From positions 825-9,737 of the forward strand of contig DJOC01000092.1 in the NCBI GenBank assembly GCA_002439555.1: a stretch of DNA of 8,913 nt. The letters run 5' to 3'. A program made the translations under genes and the position numbers. The notes under the pieces were generated by a model, which made no database searches, had not been told where the DNA came from, and worked only from the letters and a program-made list of their open reading frames with translations. Shown piece after piece: positions 1 to 6,183 of this stretch. Numbering within the stretch: position 1 is the first letter of the stretch; each line of letters begins with the position of its first letter. This DNA comes from Caryophanales bacterium UBA6448 (GTDB lineage: Bacteria > Bacillota_I > Bacilli_A > RF39 > UBA660).

Positions 1-844
1 TAGTACCACTTGTAGTATTATTTGTGGTATTATTATCTTTATCGTCCTTTGAAGATTTAATTTCAATAACTTCACTATAAGGAGAATATTTATCAATCGT
101 AGTAGCATTAAAAAACTTGTTTAAATTAGCTTTATAATAATATGTATTTGCATCCAAATTTACATCATCATCAGTAAATTCTGCACCATTTGAACATTCA
201 ATATATTTAAGCAATTTATAATTTACGTTATCAGTTGATTTATATATATAACAATATTTTATTTTAGAATTATTTGTTTTAACAGATATTTTAACTTTAT
301 TATCATCTGTTAAAGTAGCATTAATACTCGAAGTATTATTAGCAGGCTTAAATTCATTTAAATCTAGTTCAGTATAAATGGTAAAATCGCTAACGGCAGT
401 TTCATTATTATCATTAATATAAATTATTTCTCCTGTATCATTTATGTATCCATTATAATACAAAGAAAAATAATCATTGTGTACATTTACTTTTTCATAA
501 TTACTTTTTTCTAAAATGTAATCTACAATTACCCTAATTGCTTCACCATACCTCCTACAAGAATTAACTTTATCATTTTTTTCATTAAACTCATCCATAT
601 TACTAGCAAAATGGTCTTCATCAAAACCACAATGAAATGTAAATGTACTATCATCGATATTAATAACTTGTCTATCATTATTGGGGTCAAATGCTATAAC
701 TCCACTTTTTAAACTGCCTTCAACTTGTATACTATTTCCATATTTACTTTCTAATTCTGTTTTAATTTCTTCAAAAGTAACACTTGCGCTAACAAAAGGA
801 ATAAATACAAAAAATGCTATAATTATTAAAAATATTTTATTCAT
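1..844 (-). CDS. Secreted protein with Fn3-like domain, C-terminus off the left edge (partial)
   Basis: An open frame of 281 codons runs from ATG at 844 to the window edge with no stop. I do not recognise the family. It starts with MNKIFLIIIAFFVFIPFVSA, a signal peptide with likely cleavage after SA at residue 20. Residues 21-165 are a mixed, acidic region of unknown fold with two cysteines (C72, C96). Residues about 172-264 look like a fibronectin type III or similar beta-sandwich: alternating hydrophobics, a YCYIYKS strand, a TYYYK strand and a closing YSEVIEI strand. Residues 265-281 are a Ser/Asp/Asn/Thr linker, which usually precedes a C-terminal membrane or wall anchor; that part would lie outside the window. 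The start is supported by the signal peptide; the ribosome site (GGTG five bases before ATG) is weak. It lies 37 bp downstream of the carboxypeptidase gene on the same strand, so it probably belongs to the same transcript. Confidence 0.85.
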   Translation of the reverse strand, partial: MNKIFLIIIAFFVFIPFVSASVTFEEIKTELESKYGNSIQVEGSLKSGVIAFDPNNDRQVINIDDSTFTFHCGFDEDHFASNMDEFNEKNDKVNSCRRYGEAIRVIVDYILEKSNYEKVNVHNDYFSLYYNGYINDTGEIIYINDNNETAVSDFTIYTELDLNEFKPANNTSSINATLTDDNKVKISVKTNNSKIKYCYIYKSTDNVNYKLLKYIECSNGAEFTDDDVNLDANTYYYKANLNKFFNATTIDKYSPYSEVIEIKSSKDDKDNNTTNNTTSGT

Positions 845-881
845 AGTAACACCACAACCTTATCTTAATAATAATTATAAC

Positions 882-1952
882 TTAATCTACATCTTTTTTA
901 AATAGTTTTTGAAAAAAATTTTTAATTTTATTTTTTCTTTTACCTTTCTTAATATAAATATCTTCATTACCTATTTCTTTATTATTTAAATAAATACTGG
1001 CATAGCCCACTACATCATCATTATCATAATTACTATCTTTTTTTATAAAATATTTAATCTTTATAAGCTTTTTTTCACTATTTGTAACAAGTAAATTAAA
1101 ATTATTTTTTATATATAATGTATCTTCGATAAATAGATTTTTAGTATCTAAAGAAAATTTATTTTTATTTAAAATTTTTTCTTTTTTATAGTTTTTCTTA
1201 ATATATTCATAAGATTTTTTATGTGTTTCCCAGTCATTTGGATCATTTAAAGTAACAATAGCTATATTGGTATTGTTTACTTGACCAGTTGTTACAAGAG
1301 TTCTTTTAGCTTTTTTAGTATAACCAGTTTTACCTCCGGTTACAAAATCATATTTTAAAAGTTTATTTTTATTTTGCCATGAATAACTTTTTCTATCAGA
1401 TTTTGTATTATAATTTTTAGTACTAAATATTTTCCTAAACTTATCATTTTGCATAGCATAAGATGTTAGAATTGCCATATCATATGCAGTTGAAGTATTA
1501 CCAAATCCATCCTTATTTTCAAGCCCGTGAGAGTTATAAAATAAAGTATTTTTCATACCAATCTTTTTAGCATACTCATTCATTTTTTCAGTAAATTTTT
1601 CCATTGAACCAGAAACATGAATAGCAATCATAGTCGCTGCATCATTTCCACTTCGCAGCATCATTCCATAAAGCAAATCTTTCATTGATATTTTTTCGCC
1701 AATTTCAAGATAAATACTACTTCCCACGGCTGAAAGAATGTCTTTTGTTACAGTTACCTTGCTATCTAAATTACTATTTTCTATAGCCACTATAGCGGTC
1801 ATTATTTTCGAAGTCGAAGCCACTAAATGTTTTTCATTCATATTTATTTCTTTTAAAACTCTATTATTATCCATATCATAGACAATATAAGAGGCATTAA
1901 CTGTTTTACACAAAATAAAAAAACTAAATATAACTAGTAATATTTTTTTCAT
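882..1952 (-). CDS. D-alanyl-D-alanine carboxypeptidase (peptidase S11, PBP5/DacA-DacF type)
   Basis: This 356-residue serine DD-carboxypeptidase is predicted to act outside the membrane, removing the terminal D-Ala from peptidoglycan pentapeptides and so limiting cross-linking. All three S11 motifs are present and normally spaced: S46-T-S-K49 with the nucleophile serine and general-base lysine, S101-G-N103, and K208-T-G210 preceded by GG. A signal peptide covers residues 1-20 (ending VNA). The C-terminal region after about residue 260 is the usual beta-rich extension, and the last 20 residues are very Lys-rich with spaced Phe/Leu, consistent with the amphipathic helix that holds PBP5-type enzymes on the membrane. 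Length is slightly short for the family. The start fits the signal peptide, but there is no good Shine-Dalgarno upstream (only AAG just before ATG), so translation may be modest. The gene is divergent from the CPBP protease gene. Paralogue naming (dacA, dacB, dacF) cannot be settled here, so no symbol is given. Confidence 0.95.
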   Translation of the reverse strand: MKKILLVIFSFFILCKTVNASYIVYDMDNNRVLKEINMNEKHLVASTSKIMTAIVAIENSNLDSKVTVTKDILSAVGSSIYLEIGEKISMKDLLYGMMLRSGNDAATMIAIHVSGSMEKFTEKMNEYAKKIGMKNTLFYNSHGLENKDGFGNTSTAYDMAILTSYAMQNDKFRKIFSTKNYNTKSDRKSYSWQNKNKLLKYDFVTGGKTGYTKKAKRTLVTTGQVNNTNIAIVTLNDPNDWETHKKSYEYIKKNYKKEKILNKNKFSLDTKNLFIEDTLYIKNNFNLLVTNSEKKLIKIKYFIKKDSNYDNDDVVGYASIYLNNKEIGNEDIYIKKGKRKNKIKNFFQKLFKKDVD

Positions 1953-2004
1953 ACTTAATTATATGTTAGTTTATATTTTTTATAATAATTTTTTATTTCT
2001 TTAA

Positions 2005-2033
2005 TTTACATTTTAAATTATACGTGTTAATAT
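2005..2033 (+). promoter_or_regulatory. Sigma-A-type promoter with extended -10 for the protease/phosphoesterase pair
   Basis: TTTACA at 2005-2010, a 17-bp spacer, then TAATAT at 2028-2033 preceded by TG at 2025-2026. This is a near-consensus housekeeping promoter with an extended -10. It sits just upstream of the ribosome site and TTG start at 2056, giving a short leader of about 15-20 bases. The same intergenic region (1953-2055) must also hold the divergent carboxypeptidase promoter. A TATAAT on the minus strand at 2017-2022 lacks a matching -35, so I do not call that one. Confidence 0.65.
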
Positions 2034-2041
2034 CTTAATAT

Positions 2042-2058
2042 AAGGAAGTGATACATTG
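2042..2058 (+). promoter_or_regulatory. Ribosome binding site selecting a TTG start
   Basis: AAGGAAGTG at 2043-2050 and the preceding base lies five bases before TTG at 2056-2058. It resembles AAGGAGGTG with one mismatch. No ATG in this frame is near the site, so TTG is the supported start of the CPBP protease. Confidence 0.7.
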
Positions 2059-2727
2059 AAAAAGTTTTTACAAAAATTAAAACTATTTGGAAAAGATATG
2101 TTAATAATAATTGGTTATTTTCTATTAATGAGTGTATTAACCTACATAATTGCAATAAAATCAGATAATCTAACCCCATTAATGCAAACCATAATTTACT
2201 CAATATTATCAATATACCTATTAATTATATTTAGAAAGGAACTAAAATCTGCATTAAAAGATTTCAAAAAAAATCACTCAGGCTATTTATTAAGGGGATT
2301 TGAAATATATTTTTTATCTTATTTAGTAATGATTTTTGTTCAAATGATTTTATTTAAATTAATAGGTTCACTTCCCACTAACGAAGAATTAAATCGTGAA
2401 GCAATAAGAAATAATGTTTTTCACTCAGCACTTCAAATGTGTATATTTGCTCCTTTCCAAGAGGAATTATTATTTAGACAAAATTTTAGAAATTTATTTA
2501 AAAATAAAATTGCATTCAGTATTTTTACCGGTATAATATTTGGAGCAATGCATTTAATTGCGGCAACAAGTTTAATTGAACTTCCATATATTTTAACTTA
2601 TTCTATTATGGGAATTGGACTTGGATATATGTATTTTGATTCAGATAATATTTATACCTCAATGTGTTTACACTCATTTAATAATACTTTTGCTCTTATT
2701 GTAACAGTTATCGAGGCCTTTAAATGA
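2056..2727 (+). CDS. CPBP-family intramembrane glutamic protease (CAAX/Abi family)
   Basis: This 223-residue polytopic membrane protein carries the complete CPBP (PF02517) signature: E136-E137-x3-R141 (motif EExxxR), F162-x3-H166, and H206-x3-N210. The glutamates and histidines form the catalytic centre in the eukaryotic Rce1 relatives. Hydrophobic segments are visible at about 13-33, 41-58, 83-104, 123-134, 152-172, 176-194 and 205-219. In bacteria these proteins are linked to bacteriocin immunity, to peptide or signal processing, or have no known role; nothing here points to a bacteriocin, since there is no leader peptide or precursor gene. The start is TTG with a good ribosome site. Its stop TGA lies inside the ATGA that starts the next gene, so the two are translationally coupled, which suggests that the protease and the phosphoesterase-like protein work in the same process at the membrane. 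Confidence 0.93.
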   Translation: MKKFLQKLKLFGKDMLIIIGYFLLMSVLTYIIAIKSDNLTPLMQTIIYSILSIYLLIIFRKELKSALKDFKKNHSGYLLRGFEIYFLSYLVMIFVQMILFKLIGSLPTNEELNREAIRNNVFHSALQMCIFAPFQEELLFRQNFRNLFKNKIAFSIFTGIIFGAMHLIAATSLIELPYILTYSIMGIGLGYMYFDSDNIYTSMCLHSFNNTFALIVTVIEAFK

Positions 2728-3506
2728 AAAGGATAATTTGCATAATTTTTCTTTGCTTCTTCCTGTTTTTTATATATGGAAAATATATAAATATAAAAGG
2801 TTTAGAGGTTAAAGAATATGAAATAACAAGTAATAAAATAACCGAAGGATTTGATGGAATTAAAATAGTTCAATTTTCTGATATACTTTATTATGAAAAA
2901 AGTGATATAAAAGAAATTAAAAATTTAGTTAAAAGTATTAATAATGAGAATCCTAATATTGTAGTATTTACTGGAGATTTAGTTTTAGATAATACTGATA
3001 TAACTAATGTAATAAATGAACTAAAAAATATTAAAGCAGATTATAAATATGCCATTTTAGGAGATAAAGATAATGAAAAGGTTAAAAGTAGTTTAGAAAG
3101 TATTGAATTTACTGTATTAGACAGAAATTATGATTATATATTTAATAAAGATATTAATCCAATTAAAATAATGGATTTAAATAATTTTGATGAAAGTATT
3201 CTTACTAATGAAGAAGAGATTACTCCATCATTTACAATTGGACTATTACATAAACCTGATGAATTTGAAAAGCTTAAAAATTATGACATAGATGTTATAC
3301 TTGCAGGTCACTCTTTAGGAGGACAAATAAGATTACCTTTCTGGGGAGCAACACTAAAAAAAGATGGTGCTAGCATCTATACAAATGATTACTACAATGA
3401 AAATAATACAAGACTTTATGTTTCTTATGGAATTGGCACGAATCCTCCGCATATAAGAACATTTAACAAACCCTCATTTAATGTATATAGATTAAAGAAA
3501 ATATAA
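2724..3506 (+). CDS. Membrane-anchored metallophosphoesterase-fold protein (YkuE-like) with degenerate metal site
   Basis: This 260-residue protein has an N-terminal signal anchor (about residues 2-19) and then a calcineurin-like phosphoesterase domain of the YkuE subgroup. The family framework is clear: VQFSD at 49-53, FTGDLV at 82-87, an ILGD block at 111-114, LLH176KPD, AGHSLGGQ at 194-201, and the closing YGIGTN/IRTFNKP region at 235-250. However, the metal ligands are damaged. D-x-H is D53-I-L55, GNHD is G113-D-K-D116, and GHTHGGQ is G195-H-S-L198-G-G-Q. Only D53, D85, H176 and H196 remain. YkuE-like enzymes normally use two metals outside the membrane, so this copy may bind one metal, use a different chemistry, or be a non-catalytic binding protein. 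The frame is intact and it is coupled to the CPBP protease by a 4-bp overlap, so it is not obviously decaying. No gene follows on this strand before the terminator. Confidence 0.88.
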   Translation: MKRIICIIFLCFFLFFIYGKYINIKGLEVKEYEITSNKITEGFDGIKIVQFSDILYYEKSDIKEIKNLVKSINNENPNIVVFTGDLVLDNTDITNVINELKNIKADYKYAILGDKDNEKVKSSLESIEFTVLDRNYDYIFNKDINPIKIMDLNNFDESILTNEEEITPSFTIGLLHKPDEFEKLKNYDIDVILAGHSLGGQIRLPFWGATLKKDGASIYTNDYYNENNTRLYVSYGIGTNPPHIRTFNKPSFNVYRLKKI

Positions 3507-3508
3507 AA

Positions 3509-3541
3509 AAACATAGTAGTTATAAAAATTCTACTATGTTT
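3509..3541. terminator. Bidirectional intrinsic terminator between convergent operons
   Basis: An 11-bp perfect stem (AAACATAGTAG at 3509-3519 with CTACTATGTTT at 3531-3541) flanks an 11-base loop. On the plus strand it is followed by TATATTTTTC. On the minus strand the opposite arm is followed by T-rich sequence, because the plus strand has an A-run just before the stem. It begins three bases after the phosphoesterase stop. The minus-strand gene's stop codon (3520-3522) lies in the loop, so the right arm encodes that gene's last codons. Confidence 0.75.
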
Positions 3542-3807
3542 ATATTTTTCTTTAATTTTTCAATTAAATCTTCTTTTTCATATTTAGAAAATATTGCTAC
3601 AAAATTACTATTATCCATTAAAAACATTTCATAAAATTTTAAGAATATATCTTGATAATTAGCAACTCCCAAATCTTTTAAATAAGAGATATTTTCAGTT
3701 ACTAATTTTTTTTGTTCTTTTAAAAGTTCAATAAACTTTTCTGGAGTGTTTTCCATCATATATGCAATATCATCTTTACTAAAACCTATTTTTTCTAAAT
3801 ATTTCAT
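3520..3807 (-). CDS. Small helical-repeat protein, third gene of an unrecognised operon
   Basis: This 95-residue protein is not recognised as a named family. It has no signal peptide, no membrane segment, no Cys and no Trp. It reads as two helical units beginning IGFSKDDI (residues 7-14) and LGVANYQDI (46-54), each followed by helices rich in Phe, Leu and Lys. The 'L-x2-[IL]G-[FV]-s-x2-DI' pattern resembles the mTERF-type alpha-helical repeat. It also aligns by eye with the C-terminal domain of the 402-residue protein two genes upstream: TENISYLKDLGV here matches KANAEYIKSLNIS there, followed by DIF and later an E-hydrophobic-M-x-D run in both. It therefore looks like a free-standing copy of that domain. 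Its ATG overlaps the stop of the previous gene (ATGA), and GGAG lies about ten bases upstream, so it is translationally coupled. Function is unknown. Confidence 0.8.
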   Translation of the reverse strand: MKYLEKIGFSKDDIAYMMENTPEKFIELLKEQKKLVTENISYLKDLGVANYQDIFLKFYEMFLMDNSNFVAIFSKYEKEDLIEKLKKNINIVEFL

Positions 3808-4787
3808 AGACTTAATTCTCCATTATTAGTAAGCTTAAGTTCATTATCAATTGCTTTATAAATACTTACTTTCTCTTCATTTGTTAAATTTTTATTATAT
3901 GTTAATGTATAATATAATATTTCTCTTTCTTCAGTAATTCCACTTGTAAGAAGTTTAATTAAATTATCTGATTTTGTTCCATCAATTTCATCACTATATC
4001 CAAGTGTTATTAAAACATTTTTTAAATGTGCTGTTAAATCTTCGAATTTTGCAAGCATTTCATCATCTAATCTAATTGTTTGTTCTTTAGAAAGTGCCAT
4101 TACATAAGGATTTATTTCTTCAGGGTCTGATGATGCAACTGGAGTTACTTCTTTAACTGGTGCTTCAATAACAGGTTCAACTACAGCCTCGACTTGAGTT
4201 TCTACTGGTTCTATGTCTTTAACAGGATTTTCCACTACTGGCTCCACAACTGGAGCATTCATTGCTTTTTCTACTTCACTACTTAAATCATCAGAAATAG
4301 GACTTGTTTCAACAACTTGTTCCTTTACAGCATTTTGTTCAACTTCATTATTAATATTTAACATATCATTTTCTTTAGTTAAATATTCTACGCCATATCT
4401 TCTGTCAAATTCTTTTTTAATAAATAGTATTTTTTTATATTTTCCTTTTTCATCTTTTAAAGATTCATTTAAAGACATCACATAACCTAATCTTTGAAAA
4501 AGCTCTGTTGAGGTAATTCTTGTTGGATCACTTATAAATATATCTAATAATCCAAATTTTTCAGCTTGTTCAACCTGACTTTTTATGAAATCCAAAGGTA
4601 AAGAAAATATTTTTACTTGAGATGGTTTAGTAATTACAATTCCTTTTGAAGTTAAATAATCCATCTTTTCTTTTAGTTCATCCAAAGTAACTAAATCATC
4701 AGAAAAAGAAGCATAAAATTTTGGTATGTTTGGGTAAACTTCTTTAGGCAAATTTAAAATACTAATTTTATTTACTATATCGTACAT
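3804..4787 (-). CDS. Uncharacterised helical protein with Pro/Val/Glu linker, second gene of the operon
   Basis: This 327-residue soluble protein has no recognised family, no signal peptide, no membrane helix, no Cys and no Trp. It has three parts. Residues 1-136 form an alpha-helical N-terminal domain in which short repeated units can be seen (LKEKMDYLTSKGI at 38-50, then VEQAEKFGLLDIFISDPTRI at 72-91, resembling the NPS motif in the upstream protein). Residues 140-222 are a low-complexity linker dominated by Pro, Val and Glu, with repeats such as PVVEPVVE, EPVETQVE and EPVIEAPVKEV, expected to be extended. Residues 225-327 are a second helical domain containing LITLGYSDEID. The start is supported by AAAGGA seven bases before the ATG and by a 13-bp gap from the previous stop. 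A binding or scaffolding role is an inference from the architecture only. Confidence 0.85.
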   Translation of the reverse strand: MYDIVNKISILNLPKEVYPNIPKFYASFSDDLVTLDELKEKMDYLTSKGIVITKPSQVKIFSLPLDFIKSQVEQAEKFGLLDIFISDPTRITSTELFQRLGYVMSLNESLKDEKGKYKKILFIKKEFDRRYGVEYLTKENDMLNINNEVEQNAVKEQVVETSPISDDLSSEVEKAMNAPVVEPVVENPVKDIEPVETQVEAVVEPVIEAPVKEVTPVASSDPEEINPYVMALSKEQTIRLDDEMLAKFEDLTAHLKNVLITLGYSDEIDGTKSDNLIKLLTSGITEEREILYYTLTYNKNLTNEEKVSIYKAIDNELKLTNNGELSL

Positions 4788-4800
4788 AGCTTATTCCTTT

Positions 4801-6009
4801 CTAATAAGCAATTAATGGAACATTTTTGGCATCTAATCCGCTTTGTTTTAGTACATCAATTGCGTTATTTAATCCATTTAAATCATATTTAGTTAAAACG
4901 CTTGGATTCAAATATATATCTTGAGGCATTTTACCAATACTTGTTAATTTTTCTATTTTATCTTTCATTTGTTTATCATACATTAATTCAACATTATCTG
5001 CAAAAATATCAAGTGAAATATTTAATGATTTAATATATTCAGCGTTTGCTTTAATTGTTTCTTTATCAAAATTATTCATTATTTTTTCAAAATCATTACT
5101 TGTAAAATCTAAATAATCAAATCCTAAACTTGTTAATAAATTAATTACATCTTCTTTTGAAACACTTTTTTCTTCCTGTACAGGTTCAACTACTGTTTCA
5201 ACTTTCTCTTCTTGAACTTCCTTATTTTCAGGAATATTTATATTAAAATCAAAATTAAAACTTGGTTCTTTATCGTGAAGAGGTGCCTCAACTACTGGAG
5301 ATTCTTTAGTAACTTCTTCTCCTTTTATTTCCTCTTTTGCCTCTTTAAAAACATCGCTTATACTTTTACTTTTTATTCCTTTTAAACTTTTTTCATATTC
5401 ATAAAGTCCATCTTCAGGGAACATCAGTAATTTAGCGGCTTCTCTTTGTTCTTCTTCACTAAAATTAAATTTTTCAAGAAGTGATGTAATTTCATCTCTT
5501 GTTATATTTATATTTCCCTCAAGAGCCAAATCAAAATATCTATTTAATCTTTCTTGATTAGCAAGTGCTTCATCCTTACGAAGTCCTAATTCCTCTATTT
5601 TAGTGGTTGCACTATTCATTTCATCTTCTACAGTAACAAGTTCTTTTTCGGCTTTTTCTTTTTCCATAGAAAATTCTTCTAAAGTTTTAGGAAGTTTTAC
5701 TTCTAACTCTTTTTTAATTTCTTCTGGGTCAAAAGCAATATTTAATTCCTTTAAAACATTTCTAAAGTCATCTTTTCTTATAGTTTCTAAAGCACTTTTA
5801 AAACTCTCGCCTTCTTTAGCAAGAATATGTCCTTCAGATTCTAATTTTTCAATTTGACTTGTTAGTTCAGTTGTTCTTTTACTAGTCCTTTCTTTAGTTT
5901 TAATTGCTTGGTCTCTTTCTTTGTCCATAGACACTAGTACTACGCTATCTTCTCCTCTTAAATTATAGAGTTTATCAAGAAGCATTCTCATTTCAGAATT
6001 TAATCTCAT
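4801..6009 (-). CDS. Uncharacterised coiled-coil protein with Pro/Glu/Val linker and helical-repeat C-terminus, first gene of the operon
   Basis: With the ATG at 6009 the protein is 402 residues. I do not recognise the family. Residues about 28-75 and 95-160 have heptad-like Leu/Ile spacing with many Glu and Lys and few Pro, so two coiled-coil segments are likely. Residues 170-225 form a helical block (LLEKFNFSEEE). Residues 233-283 are an acidic Pro/Val/Glu linker of the same kind as in the next gene. Residues 285-402 are a helical-repeat domain with units starting LTSLGF (292-297), YIKSLNI (325-331), LTSIGKMPQDIYLNPSVL (355-372) and LKQSGLD (387-393), reminiscent of mTERF-type repeats. There is no Cys, Trp, signal peptide or membrane segment, so it should be cytosolic. 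The longer frame to 6048 is rejected because that ATG lies upstream of the -10 element; the 6009 start has an AAAGGGTG ribosome site eight bases upstream. Confidence 0.87.
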   Translation of the reverse strand: MRLNSEMRMLLDKLYNLRGEDSVVLVSMDKERDQAIKTKERTSKRTTELTSQIEKLESEGHILAKEGESFKSALETIRKDDFRNVLKELNIAFDPEEIKKELEVKLPKTLEEFSMEKEKAEKELVTVEDEMNSATTKIEELGLRKDEALANQERLNRYFDLALEGNINITRDEITSLLEKFNFSEEEQREAAKLLMFPEDGLYEYEKSLKGIKSKSISDVFKEAKEEIKGEEVTKESPVVEAPLHDKEPSFNFDFNINIPENKEVQEEKVETVVEPVQEEKSVSKEDVINLLTSLGFDYLDFTSNDFEKIMNNFDKETIKANAEYIKSLNISLDIFADNVELMYDKQMKDKIEKLTSIGKMPQDIYLNPSVLTKYDLNGLNNAIDVLKQSGLDAKNVPLIAY

Positions 6010-6017
6010 TGTCTTCA

Positions 6018-6025
6018 CACCCTTT
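6018..6025 (-). promoter_or_regulatory. Ribosome binding site fixing the start of the 402-residue protein
   Basis: AAAGGGTG on the minus strand is eight bases before ATG at 6009. It matches AAAGGAGGTG except for the missing AG step. Together with the promoter just upstream, it decides the start at 6009 rather than 6048. Confidence 0.7.
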
Positions 6026-6036
6026 ACTATATATGA

Positions 6037-6066
6037 ATTATAACACAAAAAAAAGGTATATGTAAA
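6037..6066 (-). promoter_or_regulatory. Strong extended -10 promoter for the three-gene operon
   Basis: Minus strand: TTTACA at 6066-6061, an 18-bp spacer, then TATAAT at 6042-6037 preceded by TG one base away (TGTTATAAT). Transcription should begin near 6030, giving a leader of about 20 bases before ATG 6009. The -35 box falls inside the loop of the hairpin that ends the upstream gene remnant, so terminator and promoter are interleaved. Confidence 0.75.
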
Positions 6067-6075
6067 CTACCTTTT
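6047..6075 (-). terminator. Intrinsic terminator of the lost surface-protein gene
   Basis: On the minus strand AAAAGGTA (6075-6068) pairs with TACCTTTT (6058-6051) across a nine-base loop, followed by TTTT at 6050-6047. The left arm includes the last codons and stop of the gene remnant. The surviving terminator marks where the original gene ended. Confidence 0.6.
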
Positions 6076-6183
6076 AATTATTTTTTTACTTTTTATAGCA
6101 AGAATAACGATTACTCCTAAACTTAATGCAATAAGACCAAAGTATATACCTATATTATCAAGTGTATTAGGATTTACAATAAA
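6067..6183 (-). pseudogene. Remnant: C-terminal anchor of a cell-surface protein
   Basis: A minus-strand frame of 38 codons ends with TAG at 6067-6069 and is opened by an in-frame TAA at 6184-6186; it has no start codon. It encodes F-I-V, then NPNTLDNI, a hydrophobic helix of about 19 residues (IYFGLIALSLGVIVILAI), then KSKKIIKR. That order (Asn/Leu-Pro-x-Thr motif, membrane helix, short basic tail, stop) is the layout of sortase-type wall anchors; the motif here has Leu-Asp where LPXTG proteins have Gly. The rest of the protein is gone, and no matching upstream coding sequence is visible up to 6433. The original terminator still follows it. An alternative is a tiny membrane peptide, but it lacks a start and a ribosome site. 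Confidence 0.65.

Noticed and set aside
681..905. Plus-strand 74-codon open frame
   Set aside because: It lies opposite the signal peptide end of the secreted protein and the tail of the carboxypeptidase, has no ribosome site, and reads like antisense A/T-rich sequence.
2027..2212. Minus-strand 61-codon open frame with hydrophobic residues
   Set aside because: It is the antisense shadow of the first membrane helices of the CPBP protease; it has no ribosome site.
2725..2727. TGA read as tryptophan (Mycoplasma code)
   Set aside because: TGA serves as stop in two ATGA overlaps, no in-frame TGA interrupts a gene, and the Trp codons checked are TGG. The lengths also fit the families.
4213..4485. 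Plus-strand Ser/Thr-rich 90-codon frame
   Set aside because: It is antisense to the Pro/Val/Glu linker of the 327-residue protein; the repeats of that linker create the apparent Ser/Thr/Gly pattern.
5603..5857. Plus-strand Ser-rich 84-codon frame
   Set aside because: It is antisense to the coiled-coil region; Glu/Lys codons read backwards give Ser/Phe/Leu.
6010..6048. Upstream ATG giving a 415-residue version of the coiled-coil protein
   Set aside because: The ATG at 6048 is upstream of the -10 box, so it would not be in the mRNA from that promoter; the start at 6009 has the ribosome site.
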